Positions 24,045 to 31,534 of a stretch of DNA of 64,000 bases are shown here, piece by piece; the first letter of the stretch is position 1, and each line of letters starts with the position of its first letter. Source of the stretch: CAVROP01 sp050008675 (GTDB lineage: Bacteria > Acidobacteriota > Terriglobia > UBA7540); contig JBEKME010000004.1 of the NCBI GenBank assembly GCA_050008675.1, positions 94,622 to 158,621 on the forward strand, read 5' to 3'. The translations under genes were made by a program, and so were the position numbers. The notes beneath the pieces are model-generated. The model was not told the origin of the DNA, made no database searches, and saw nothing but the letters and a program-made list of their open reading frames with translations.

Positions 24045-25100
24045 CTACCCCCTGGTGGAATAACGGCGTCCTTTCCAATCTACGTGGCGTGAGACGCGAT
24101 GAGCTATGACCGAGTTGATTAGAAGTGCGCCCAAGATAACCGCGCCTTCCAGCCGCCACGGCGCCACACGGGAGTCAAATCCCAGACTCTTGACAGCCCG
24201 CAAGTAACTGGCATGACGCACCACGACGATAAGCAAACACCCTAAGGCCCCGCAAAAGACGATTACATTTCCCCGGCCGGATAATAACCACATTAAAAGT
24301 ACTACCAGGAAAAACTGCGGCAGTAAATCCACGGCACAAAGTTCCACCAATGTCTTGAAAATCTTCGCCAGGCTTCCCCCATAAATAAGGAAGAGATTCT
24401 TGGTCCATCCGCGCCACATTTCACCAAAGGTGCGGTACATCCGCGTCCGGACCCAGGCTGCTCCAGGCAGGAAAAGCAGTTTCCCACCCGCCGCCTTGAC
24501 TCGCTTCGCCAGCTCCACGTCCTCGAGGATCTGGTTGCGAATTGCTTGGTGCCCGCCCACGCGCGCGTACATCTCGCGCCGGATTAGAAGATACTGGCCG
24601 TTCGCCGCGGCCGCCGCCGATCCAGGCTCGGAGACTTCATCGAATCTGTAAAGGCGCGCCAGGTTCACATAAACGAGCGGTATGACAGCCTTCTCCCACC
24701 AAGTCGGGGTTAGCTGGCCGGGCGAGAGCGAAAGCAAATCAGCGCCTTCCCGCTCGGCAAGCTCCAGCAGGGCCGCGAGACTGCCCGGCAGGTGCTCGGT
24801 GTCGGCATCCGTAAAGAGCAGCCAATCACCTGCCGCCTCTCGTGCCGCAACGGTTACAGCGTACGTCTTGCCCAGCCAGCCTTCCGGCAGCGAGTCGATG
24901 TGCAATACGCGGAGCAGCGGCGCCTCCGCCTTTATGGCCTCCAGAATCTCCAAAGTCCTGTCTTCCGACTGGTCATCCACGATGAGGATTTCCCGCACGC
25001 TCTGCTGCGCCGCAAGGGAACGAACCAGGCACTCGAGGTTGGCTTCCTCGTTACGGGCGGGTACGATTATGGAGACCAGACCGGGCTCGTTTTGACTCAT
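24045..25100 (-). CDS. Membrane-bound family 2 glycosyltransferase
   Basis: A 351-residue GT-A protein. SIIVPARNEEANLE and ILIVDDQSEDRTLEIL open the fold, LLFTDADTEH is the DxD region, and NQILEDVELAKRVKAAGG carries the ED acid motif. Hydrophobic segments follow in the last third (LLPQFFLVVLLMWLLSG, VIVFCGALGCLLIVVV, LEGAVILGALLINSVI). The layout resembles hopanoid- and carotenoid-linked GT2 enzymes (HpnB/CrtQ type). It is the first gene of the pterin run, three bases from PTPS 1. Pterin glycosylation is possible, but a lipid acceptor fits the membrane part better. Confidence 0.82.
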   Translation of the reverse strand: MSQNEPGLVSIIVPARNEEANLECLVRSLAAQQSVREILIVDDQSEDRTLEILEAIKAEAPLLRVLHIDSLPEGWLGKTYAVTVAAREAAGDWLLFTDADTEHLPGSLAALLELAEREGADLLSLSPGQLTPTWWEKAVIPLVYVNLARLYRFDEVSEPGSAAAAANGQYLLIRREMYARVGGHQAIRNQILEDVELAKRVKAAGGKLLFLPGAAWVRTRMYRTFGEMWRGWTKNLFLIYGGSLAKIFKTLVELCAVDLLPQFFLVVLLMWLLSGRGNVIVFCGALGCLLIVVVRHASYLRAVKSLGFDSRVAPWRLEGAVILGALLINSVIAHRVSRHVDWKGRRYSTRG

Positions 25101-25139
25101 CTACAGCACTAGCAGTCAACTTCTTCTTGCGCCGCCAAG

Positions 25140-25297
25140 AATTCTCCTCGTGTCGTTAGCGCCTCCGTGTCCTCCGTGGCCAGAGGAGCCTCAACACAGA
25201 GGCCACGGAGGCGCTCTGTGTGCTCCGTGTTGAAGCTTGAGAGGCACGGAGGACACAGAGACTCTTGTTCTGGTTATGGCCAACAGCCGCTCTGTAC
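25140..25297. repeat. CTCCGTG-type interspersed repeat, copy 2
   Basis: Same family as 4474-4612 and 38621-38778 (TCGTGTCGTTAGCGCCTCCG, CTCCGTGTTGAAGCTTGAGA, then GGCCAACAGCCGCTCTGT). It fills the spacer between the divergent glycosyltransferase and TlpA-like genes. Confidence 0.75.
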
Positions 25298-25355
25298 GCC
25301 TTACGTTAGGATTCAGACCCGACTCCAAATTGATATTATAATGGAGTGTGGGGTG

Positions 25356-25886
25356 ATGAGCAAAACGAACGCGGTTAAGATTCTCGTACTTTTGCTGATT
25401 TTGGGTGGCGCGTTGATCTTCGCTCTGCGCCTGCGACAGCCGCGCCCCGTGGACGTCGGAGAAAGAGCGCCTGACTTTACCCTTCCGGCCCTTACCCGGG
25501 GTTCGCTTTCACTTCACGGTTTCTCTCGACAGGTGGTGGTGCTGAACTTCTGGGCCACCTGGTGCCCGCCGTGCGTGGAAGAGACTCCCAGCCTTGAAAA
25601 GTTCGCCCAACAAATGCGCCTCCAGGGCGTGGCCGTGATGGGCGTCAGCGTGGACCAGGATGTGAATGCTCTGCAAACTTTCGCCGCGCAGCAGCACCTT
25701 TCGTTTCCTATTGGGCGGGACCCCGATCAATCCGTCGCCAACCGTTACGGGACATTCCAATTCCCGGAAACGTACATTATCGACCAGGACGGGAGAGTGG
25801 CGGAAAAACTGATCGGGGCCGTGGATTGGCAGGACCCCCGCATCATTACTTTCGTCCAGGAACTCGCCCGCCGGACGGGAGGCTAG
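25356..25886 (+). CDS. TlpA-like membrane-anchored thiol-disulfide reductase
   Basis: A 176-residue protein with an N-terminal membrane anchor (ILVLLLILGGALIFALRL, residues ~9-26) and a thioredoxin fold facing the periplasm. The active site is FWATWCPPCVEE. ERAPDFTLPAL precedes it and the cis-proline motif is FPETYIID. Such proteins reduce apocytochrome c or other periplasmic thiols. No cytochrome maturation gene is adjacent. Start at 25356 (MSKTNAV) has GGAG nine bases upstream; 25341 is an alternative. Confidence 0.88.
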   Translation: MSKTNAVKILVLLLILGGALIFALRLRQPRPVDVGERAPDFTLPALTRGSLSLHGFSRQVVVLNFWATWCPPCVEETPSLEKFAQQMRLQGVAVMGVSVDQDVNALQTFAAQQHLSFPIGRDPDQSVANRYGTFQFPETYIIDQDGRVAEKLIGAVDWQDPRIITFVQELARRTGG

Positions 25887-25943
25887 GGCAAAATCAGCAG
25901 CGTGTAGTGCCCCGTCCTGTCGGAGCGGTTCTTCAAAGACAGG

Positions 25944-25972
25944 AGGCAGTAAGCAGTAGGCAGTAGGCAGTA
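25944..25972. repeat. Heptamer array GGCAGTA
   Basis: Four imperfect units (GGCAGTA, AGCAGTA, GGCAGTA, GGCAGTA) lie about 60 bases after the TlpA-like stop. The motif resembles the GGCAGTA units at the end of the 34311-34413 array. Confidence 0.75.
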
Positions 25973-25987
25973 GAAACAAGGAGGAGG

Positions 25988-26093
25988 GCCGGCTGGCGCA
26001 GAGCCCTGCTCTTTGAGAGTGCCTTGCCGGAAGAGAGTCCCTTCCGGAGATCGCAGACGCCAAAAAGCAACCGTCTGCGCCAGGCCGCCCAAG
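25988..26093. repeat. REPIN-like element, copy 1
   Basis: Arms GCCGGCTGGCGCAGAGCCCT and GCAACCGTCTGCGCCAGGC are mirrored around a core containing AGAGTCCCTTCCGGAGATCG. The family recurs at 26429-26512 and 28333-28522, on either side of amtB. A REP-associated transposase remnant lies beside the second copy. Confidence 0.7.
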
Positions 26094-26428
26094 CGGGTGG
26101 TGTGTGTTTAGCCTGTTCTGGTTGCGGCTCCGCCGCGCTGTGCCACCCGGCCCACTCAGTCATATGACCAGCGGTAGATGTAAGAGTCCTCTAAAGGCAC
26201 TCCTTTGTAAGCTCCTTTCAGCCTACAAGATCAGCCGCGCTTTCCCCGGCGTACTAGGTCCGCGCTACGCTTGCTCAGCAGTGGCAAAAATGGCCCCTTC
26301 CGTCGACGCTGGAGGCTCCGAATTCTGAAAACTCGTCTGCCAACGTTCCAATTATTCGCTTGACCTTTGGGGAACGTGGCGCTAGTGTTCCACCCGCAGC
26401 CGAGCCATCGCCTACTCCCAAATCAATG
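26094..26428. other. Gene-free spacer
   Basis: No gene is recognisable. The stretch includes a GCCTGTTCTGGTTGCGGCTC block similar to the end of the CTCCGTG-type repeat. No promoter can be assigned with confidence. Confidence 0.4.
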
Positions 26429-26512
26429 CGCCGGCTGGCGCAGACTCCTGTTCTTTGGGGTCTGCGATTTCCCGAAGGGACTTGTGGAACCTGGCGGCTC
26501 ATTCCAGTCGGT
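26429..26512. repeat. REPIN-like element, copy 2 (one arm), next to a RAYT remnant
   Basis: The sequence GCCGGCTGGCGCAGACTCCT, then TTCTTTGGGGTCTGCGATTT and CCCGAAGGGACTTGTGG, equals the left arm of the complete copy at 28333-28522. It abuts the 3' end of the RAYT pseudogene, the usual place of REP sequences beside their transposase. Confidence 0.7.
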
Positions 26513-26790
26513 CCATACGGAGAATCGACGCATCCTGCAAGAAGTAAAACCCCCAGCTCGACCACGGCCAATCCCCCGGGGAACTGACCAGGCCGCGCTT
26601 AACCGGATTGTTGTGCATGTAGTCCAATTTCTCCCGGCGTTTCTTTTCGCTGTAAACATGGAAGTGACCAGGCATCAGCACCCAACCGAGGAGCAGGAAT
26701 CTCATCTCCTGCCGCACCTCCTCGAGCGTTTGGACAAAACAACGGCAAGAACGCGTCGCGTTGATTCACGCCGTCTCTCGGAGTGTTTTG
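26499..26790 (-). pseudogene. REP-associated tyrosine transposase (RAYT, IS200-like) remnant
   Basis: The minus-strand frame reads LEEVRQEMRFLLLGWVLMPG and HFHVY, then jumps to EKKRREKLDYMHNNPVKRGL, VSSPGDWPWSSWGFY and LQDASILRMDRLE. These are the start and end of a RAYT. The HxH metal site survives as HFH (MPGHFHVY), and YMHNNPVKRGLV is the family signature. The middle with the catalytic tyrosine is deleted, and the N-terminus has no good start, so the gene is dead. Confidence 0.8.
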
Positions 26791-26853
26791 TTTCATTGAT
26801 TCCGAGCGAGAGTGGTAGGCAGTTCTTATCTTTTCATTCCAGGAGAGGTTTCC

Positions 26854-28071
26854 ATGCTACATCTCGATACTGGCAACACAGGTTTCATGATTTTATGCAC
26901 CAGCCTGGTCATGTTGATGACACCCGGTCTTGCCTTCTTCTATGGCGGTCTGGTAGGGCGCAAGAACGTCCTCGCCATCATGATTCAGAGCTTCGTCTCC
27001 ATGGGCTGGACGACGGTGATCTGGTATCTCTATGGATATTCCCTGTGCTTCAGCGGCGACTGGCACGGGATCATCGGCAACTTCCACAACGCTTGTCTGC
27101 GGGGAATTGGCCTCAATACCCCGTCTCCCAATGACACCATACCCGCGATGGTGTTCATCGCATTCCAGATGATGTTCGCCATTATTACACCGGCGCTGAT
27201 CTCGGGTGCCTTCACCAACCGGGTCACCTTCAAGGCCTACATGTTGTTCCTCACTGCCTGGCTGACTTTTGTTTATTTCCCCTTTGTGCACATGGTCTGG
27301 GGCGGAGGCTTTCTGCAGCAATGGGGTGTAAAGGACTTTGCCGGCGGCATCGTCGTTCACAACATTGCGGGCTTTGCTGCTCTGGCGTCCGTTTTGTATG
27401 TGGGCAAACGCCGTGTCCTGGACCGCGGACCGCACAGTATCCCGCTGGTGGCGCTGGGCACGGGACTGCTGTGGTTCGGCTGGTACGGCTTCAACGCCGG
27501 TAGTGAGATGCGCGCGGACTCCGTGACCGCCACAGCATTCCTTAATACCGATGTGGCCGCTTCGTTCGCTGCCGTCGCCTGGTTGATGACGGCGTGGTTC
27601 AATGAAAAGAAGCCCAAGTTCCTGGGCCTGCTTACTGGAGCCGTCGCCGGACTGGCAACGGTAACTCCTGCCGCGGGTTTCGTCTCCCCGACCACTGCCG
27701 TGATTATCGGCATAGTTTCGGGAGTGGTTTGCTATTACGCGGTCGAAATGAAAAACAAGCTGCACTGGGATGACGCGCTCGATGTTTGGGGAGTGCACGG
27801 CGTGGGCGGTTTTCTCGGCATTGTGATGCTGGGGATTTTCGCCACCCGTGCCTATAACCCCGAGGGTGCGAATGGCTTGCTCAACGGGGACCCGACTTTC
27901 CTCTTGAAACAAGTCGTTGCCGTTACCTTCTCGTCGGTCTGGGCGTTCCTTTTCACTTACGCCATGCTCAGGATTATCGATGTGTTCATCACGGTGAAGG
28001 TCAGCGAGACGACGGAAGAAATTGGCCTGGATGAGTCCATCCACGGCGAGCACGCCTACGAGACCAGGTAG
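26854..28071 (+). CDS. amtB: Ammonium transporter
   Basis: A 405-residue Amt protein with eleven predicted membrane spans (FMILCTSLVMLMTPGLAFFY, then GGLVGRKNVLAIMIQSF). The pore twin histidines are in GGIVVHNIAGFAAL and DVWGVHGVGGFLG. Other signatures are FAIITPALISGAF and LGTGLLWFGWYGFN. It conducts ammonium inward. The ATG at 26854 has AGGAGAGG upstream; the frame extends further but without a site. No glnK gene follows, which is unusual. REPIN-like repeats lie on both sides. Confidence 0.95.
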   Translation: MLHLDTGNTGFMILCTSLVMLMTPGLAFFYGGLVGRKNVLAIMIQSFVSMGWTTVIWYLYGYSLCFSGDWHGIIGNFHNACLRGIGLNTPSPNDTIPAMVFIAFQMMFAIITPALISGAFTNRVTFKAYMLFLTAWLTFVYFPFVHMVWGGGFLQQWGVKDFAGGIVVHNIAGFAALASVLYVGKRRVLDRGPHSIPLVALGTGLLWFGWYGFNAGSEMRADSVTATAFLNTDVAASFAAVAWLMTAWFNEKKPKFLGLLTGAVAGLATVTPAAGFVSPTTAVIIGIVSGVVCYYAVEMKNKLHWDDALDVWGVHGVGGFLGIVMLGIFATRAYNPEGANGLLNGDPTFLLKQVVAVTFSSVWAFLFTYAMLRIIDVFITVKVSETTEEIGLDESIHGEHAYETR

Positions 28072-28100
28072 AGACCGAGGGCATATCAGTTGGGGTCGGG

Positions 28101-28340
28101 TTGCAGAGCCCCTTGGAGAGTGCAGAATTGCTTTCCAAGCCGCCCGCAGATTGGCTGGAGTATCTGACCTCCTACAATCCGCAGAATCCCTTGGGGCCAT
28201 CGCGCGAGGGCCTGTTGAGGAACGTTACGCAGGCAGCGGGGCAGAGCTTTGACTGGGGACTGAAACTAGCCGAAGCGCTCGCGGCGGGAGACCAGTGGAG
28301 TTCGGATTTGTGGCAACCGATTCTCGGGGGATGGCCGGCG
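28101..28340 (+). pseudogene. Gene fragment cut by a REPIN-like element
   Basis: An open segment reads like genuine protein: LLSKPPADWLEYLTSYNPQN, SREGLLRNVTQAAGQSFDWG and LKLAEALAAGDQWSSDLWQP. It ends at LGGW, where the REPIN-like sequence begins at about 28333, and it has no proper start. Similar helical SREGLL...FDWGLxLAxAL...SDLW segments occur in large uncharacterised proteins. I take it as the internal piece of a destroyed gene. Confidence 0.45.
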
Positions 28341-28522
28341 GGCGCAGATCCTTGTTCTTTGGGGTCTGCGATTTCCCGAAGGGACTTGTGGGAGCTGGCG
28401 GCTCACTTCAGTCAGCCTGTAAAACGGCACGCTGCCGGAGAGTATACCCTCGAGAATGCCTTGCCTGAAGAGAGTCCCTTCGGGAGATCGCAGACGCTAA
28501 AAAGCCACCGTCTGCGCCCGCC
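28333..28522. repeat. REPIN-like element, copy 3 (complete, two arms)
   Basis: The left arm (GCCGGCGGGCGCAGATCCTT, TCTGCGATTTCCCGAAGGGA) and the right arm (AGTCCCTTCGGGAGATCGCA, then CCACCGTCTGCGCCCGCC) are long imperfect inverted repeats around ~85 bp. This is the two-REP-in-inversion design called a REPIN. The rest of the spacer to 28862 shows no gene. Confidence 0.7.
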
Positions 28523-28862
28523 AATCGCAACATCCAAAAAAGAGGGGCGGTTGCGGTCTCTGGGATTCTCGCGAGAAGCACCCATGGCTCCTTCCGTGGC
28601 CCGTGGAAGCACCTTGCACTGCAAACCCGACTGACAATTGCATTCGGCGGCGGTGAGGCGTATGTTATCGGTCGGGCGGGAGGTCGATATTGGAAATTCT
28701 GGTTGAGATGTTCTGGGAAGAGACAAAATTCGCGATTTTGCACTCATTTTGGACGACCGCGAACCCTCCTTGGGGGAATCCGGAGCAATAGAGAAAAGAT
28801 GCCCACTGAGAATAATCGACATGGAGTAGCGCGGTGCACAGTGAGCGGTGCTTGGAGCCAAT

Positions 28863-29408
28863 ATGAAAACCACCTATGGAATGAAAATCTCCCTCTTCGT
28901 TGTTCTTGTTCTGTTGGGGTCATTCGCTCGTGGCCAGGACATTGCATCCGCCCCTGCGGCCAAGGCTGCATGCGGGCCGGAGAACGTCAAGTTTGAGGTG
29001 AAACTAGTGGATCAAAGCCAACAGCCCATGTTGAATCCAGGAAGCGGCAAAGCCGTGGTCTACATTCTCCAGGACTATCCCACAGGGCCAATGGTGCACC
29101 TATTGACGACGAGAATGGGCGTTGATGGCGCCTGGGTAGGGGCGAATGAGGGTCGTTCCTACTTTGGCTTCGTGATCGATCCTGGAGTGCATCACCTTTG
29201 CGTGAACGGGCAATGGAGTAGGTTGATTTCTCCACCCTTTATCGCACTGCATCGTGTCGTGGCGAAGGCAGGGGAAATTTACTACTTCCGCGTGCGGTTC
29301 CTTTACTCAAGGTTAGAAGGAATTAATCTCGACCTTGAGGCTGTGGATGAAGACCAAGGGCAGTTCCTGCGACAGACCTCTATGTACAGCACCTCGCATC
29401 CCAAATAA
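28863..29408 (+). CDS. Secreted protein of unknown function
   Basis: A 181-residue protein with a clear signal peptide (ISLFVVLVLLGSFARGQ, residues ~8-24). The mature part has short strands (KAVVYILQDYPTGPMVHLLT, SYFGFVIDPGVHHLCVNGQW, EIYYFRVRFLYSRLEGINLD) reminiscent of DUF2846-like all-beta domains, but the match is not secure. GGAG lies six bases before the ATG at 28863. It stands alone between repeat-rich spacers. Confidence 0.6.
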   Translation: MKTTYGMKISLFVVLVLLGSFARGQDIASAPAAKAACGPENVKFEVKLVDQSQQPMLNPGSGKAVVYILQDYPTGPMVHLLTTRMGVDGAWVGANEGRSYFGFVIDPGVHHLCVNGQWSRLISPPFIALHRVVAKAGEIYYFRVRFLYSRLEGINLDLEAVDEDQGQFLRQTSMYSTSHPK

Positions 29409-29606
29409 AGCGGATTTGCCGAGGGGGAGCGGCAAGCTGGAGGAACGCGATTACGCGCCCCGCGCGCCCTCCGGGCGTGGACGCCGCCGGACAGCAGCAC
29501 CGAAAGGGCTCGGCTGGAGACAACCGGGTGTATACTCTCAGGCGCCGGAACGCCAAAAAGCGAATTCCGGGTAGATCGGTTGTGTCCAAGGCAGGAGAAG
29601 CATACG

Positions 29607-29696
29607 ATGTGCGCAAGTCAGAAATCCAAGTCGGAAATTCCGACTAAGGAAGACGGTGAGGGACATTTTAACTCAAGGGCTTTTGCGCGATGCTGA
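29607..29696 (+). CDS. Possible 29-residue leader peptide coupled to the universal stress gene
   Basis: An ATG at 29607 with AGGAGAAG nine bases upstream opens MCASQKSKSEIPTKEDGEGH and nine more residues. It stops at 29694-29696, overlapping the usp ATG at 29690. The stress gene itself has no clear ribosome-binding site. Coupled translation through this short frame would explain that. It could also be chance. Confidence 0.4.
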   Translation: MCASQKSKSEIPTKEDGEGHFNSRAFARC

Positions 29697-30556
29697 ATAT
29701 TAAGAAAATTCTTTTGCCGGTTGATTTCCCGGTTGCTTCACTGGATGTGATTCATCAGGCTGCGACATTGGCGCGCCATTTCCATTCTGAGATCGTGATG
29801 CTGCACGTCGTGACAGCGCGGAGCCATGCCGCCGGTGTGCCGGAGGACAGCCGCGAGCTGACTGACTGGGACTTGTTCGCGGCGATCATTAGACAGGCCC
29901 AGAAACAGCAGGACCAGTCTCTCGGGCCGGAGCTTGATGGCCTTACTATTCAGCGCAAGTTGGTCAAGGGCGACGCGGCCCTGGCAATTGTGCAGACGGC
30001 TCAGGAGGAAAAAGCCGACCTGATCATGATGCCGTCACATAGCTTCACGTTCTACCAGTTTCTTAAGGGCTCGGTGACAGCAAAAGTGTTACACGGGACC
30101 GAGTGCCCGGTTTGGACCGGTGCGCACGTGCAAGAATCGCCCGTGCAGGAGTTGGCGATCCGCAACGTCCTGTGCGCAGTCGAGTTCGGCCCCCGTTGTG
30201 ACATAACTGTGTCGTGGGCCGCCCAAATGGCCGCCGAATTTGGTGCTCGTCTTATGCTCGCTAACGTCACTGCCAGTGTGGAGTTTTGGGGGCCCGGCGG
30301 CAGCTACGTCGATCAAAGGTGGAAAGAGGAGCTCGTCAGCAACGCTTCCCAGCAAATGGCCAAGCTCCAGCAAGACACGGGCATCAAGGCCGATGTATTC
30401 ATCGGCAGTGGTGACGTGCCCAAGGTGCTGAGCCAAACTGCCAAGCAGACGAAGGCGGATTTACTGGTTACCGGGTGCTACCCTTATGGCGGGCACCTGC
30501 GGACCCACGGCTACGGAATCATTTGCGCGGTGCCGATTCCGGTTCTGAGCGTGTGA
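29690..30556 (+). CDS. Tandem universal stress protein (two UspA domains)
   Basis: A 288-residue protein with two UspA folds. Domain 1 (residues 1-145) starts IKKILLPVDFPVAS and contains KADLIMMPSH and FLKGSVTAKVLHGTECPVW. Domain 2 starts IRNVLCAVEFGPRCDITVSW and ends KADLLVTGCYPYGGHLRTHG. The ATP loop GxxGx9GS is incomplete in both, so nucleotide binding is uncertain. It has no obvious Shine-Dalgarno and may be coupled to a short upstream frame. A strong terminator lies about 80 bases downstream. Confidence 0.85.
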   Translation: MLNIKKILLPVDFPVASLDVIHQAATLARHFHSEIVMLHVVTARSHAAGVPEDSRELTDWDLFAAIIRQAQKQQDQSLGPELDGLTIQRKLVKGDAALAIVQTAQEEKADLIMMPSHSFTFYQFLKGSVTAKVLHGTECPVWTGAHVQESPVQELAIRNVLCAVEFGPRCDITVSWAAQMAAEFGARLMLANVTASVEFWGPGGSYVDQRWKEELVSNASQQMAKLQQDTGIKADVFIGSGDVPKVLSQTAKQTKADLLVTGCYPYGGHLRTHGYGIICAVPIPVLSV

Positions 30557-30635
30557 GGGCGGAACGTTCCTAGATAAGCGCGAAGCCTCGCCCAAGCAAT
30601 CCCGGCTAAATGAGTATTAAATTAAAGGTGGGTAG

Positions 30636-30670
30636 CCACGGTCAGTGCAATCCTGACCGTGGGCTTTTCT
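30636..30670 (+). terminator. Rho-independent terminator
   Basis: A perfect ten-base stem, CCACGGTCAG (30636-30645) with CTGACCGTGG (30653-30662), encloses the loop TGCAATC and is followed by GCTTTTCT. It lies 80 bases after the universal stress gene and probably ends its transcript. Confidence 0.85.
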
Positions 30671-30899
30671 CATGCCCGATGCCCCAGCGGCAACCACACG
30701 TCGTCAATCGGGTGCGCAACGTAGAAGTGGAGGTCAGGGCATTTTTCTTGATTTGTTGCACGCTCCTGAACGTACGAGTACGCAAGGGCAAAGGCCCGGA
30801 GGGCCGATCCCGCCTTGCGGGATAGCCCAGGGCGCCAGAAGCTGTAAAACATTCAAAATAGTTCTTGAGTTGTGATATGGCTAGTATACCATAGCCAAC

Positions 30900-31109
30900 A
30901 TGGCATACCAATCCACCGTACAAGTGATCGAGCGCGCCAATGACACGCGCCAGTTCTACCTGATCTGTCCCGCCCCCTTGGCCCGGGCCATGGAGTTGGA
31001 AAAGGGCGAGATCATTGACTGGGTCGTGGAAGACAAGTACACCTTGGTGATAAAACGAGCCCGGCCCTCGAAATCGACTCGCCGGCGGGAGGTGCAACAT
31101 GAGCGGTGA
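30900..31109 (+). CDS. Short AbrB-like, transposon-type DNA-binding protein (orphan)
   Basis: A 69-residue protein (STVQVIERANDTRQFYLICP, ARAMELEKGEIIDWVVEDKY, TLVIKRARPSK) with the swapped-hairpin AbrB-like pattern. Such small proteins often directly precede a transposase gene in insertion sequences, and the next ATG (31099, MSGEQPTQGP) follows in that position but dies after ~50 codons. I infer a decayed insertion element. The 30670-30899 stretch before it carries no gene. Confidence 0.6.
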   Translation: MAYQSTVQVIERANDTRQFYLICPAPLARAMELEKGEIIDWVVEDKYTLVIKRARPSKSTRRREVQHER

Positions 31110-31534
31110 ACAGCCGACGCAAGGGCCAATCTGGGAAGGCCAAGGGGCCGAGCTTCCGGCATCCCCGCCGAGCGTCTACGGTGCCCGGCTCGTTAGCGGC
31201 ACCAGCCTCAGATGCCGCTCGCAACAACGCGCTCATTCGCCTATATGAATTTTTCCACAGCTTCTAGCGCCCTGGGCTAAGTTCTATCGCCCGCTAGGCG
31301 GCCTCCGCGGGCCACCCTGCTGCTGCTGCCGTAAGCTTTCACAAATATGTCATGCACCAGCGGCAGGACTCGCACTTTTATGTCGCACTTACCCGGCGAC
31401 AAGGCGCGTTGACGGTCTCCAGGAACGTGGATATACTCAGTTTGCTGGGGCAATAGGGTGTTGGTGGCAGGGCAAATCGATTTTCACCTCCCGTGCGCTC
31501 GTGCAATCAGCGCAGGCCTGCCGTGTGGTACTTC
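31110..31534. other. Gene-free spacer before glcD
   Basis: Only short open segments occur. The first 100 bases may derive from the lost transposase of the preceding element. The promoter of the glc genes should be here, but I cannot pick one with confidence. Confidence 0.4.

Noticed and set aside
26893..28200. 435-codon minus-strand open frame opposite amtB
   Set aside because: It is a shadow of the GC-rich ammonium transporter gene; the membrane spans and twin histidines read on the plus strand.
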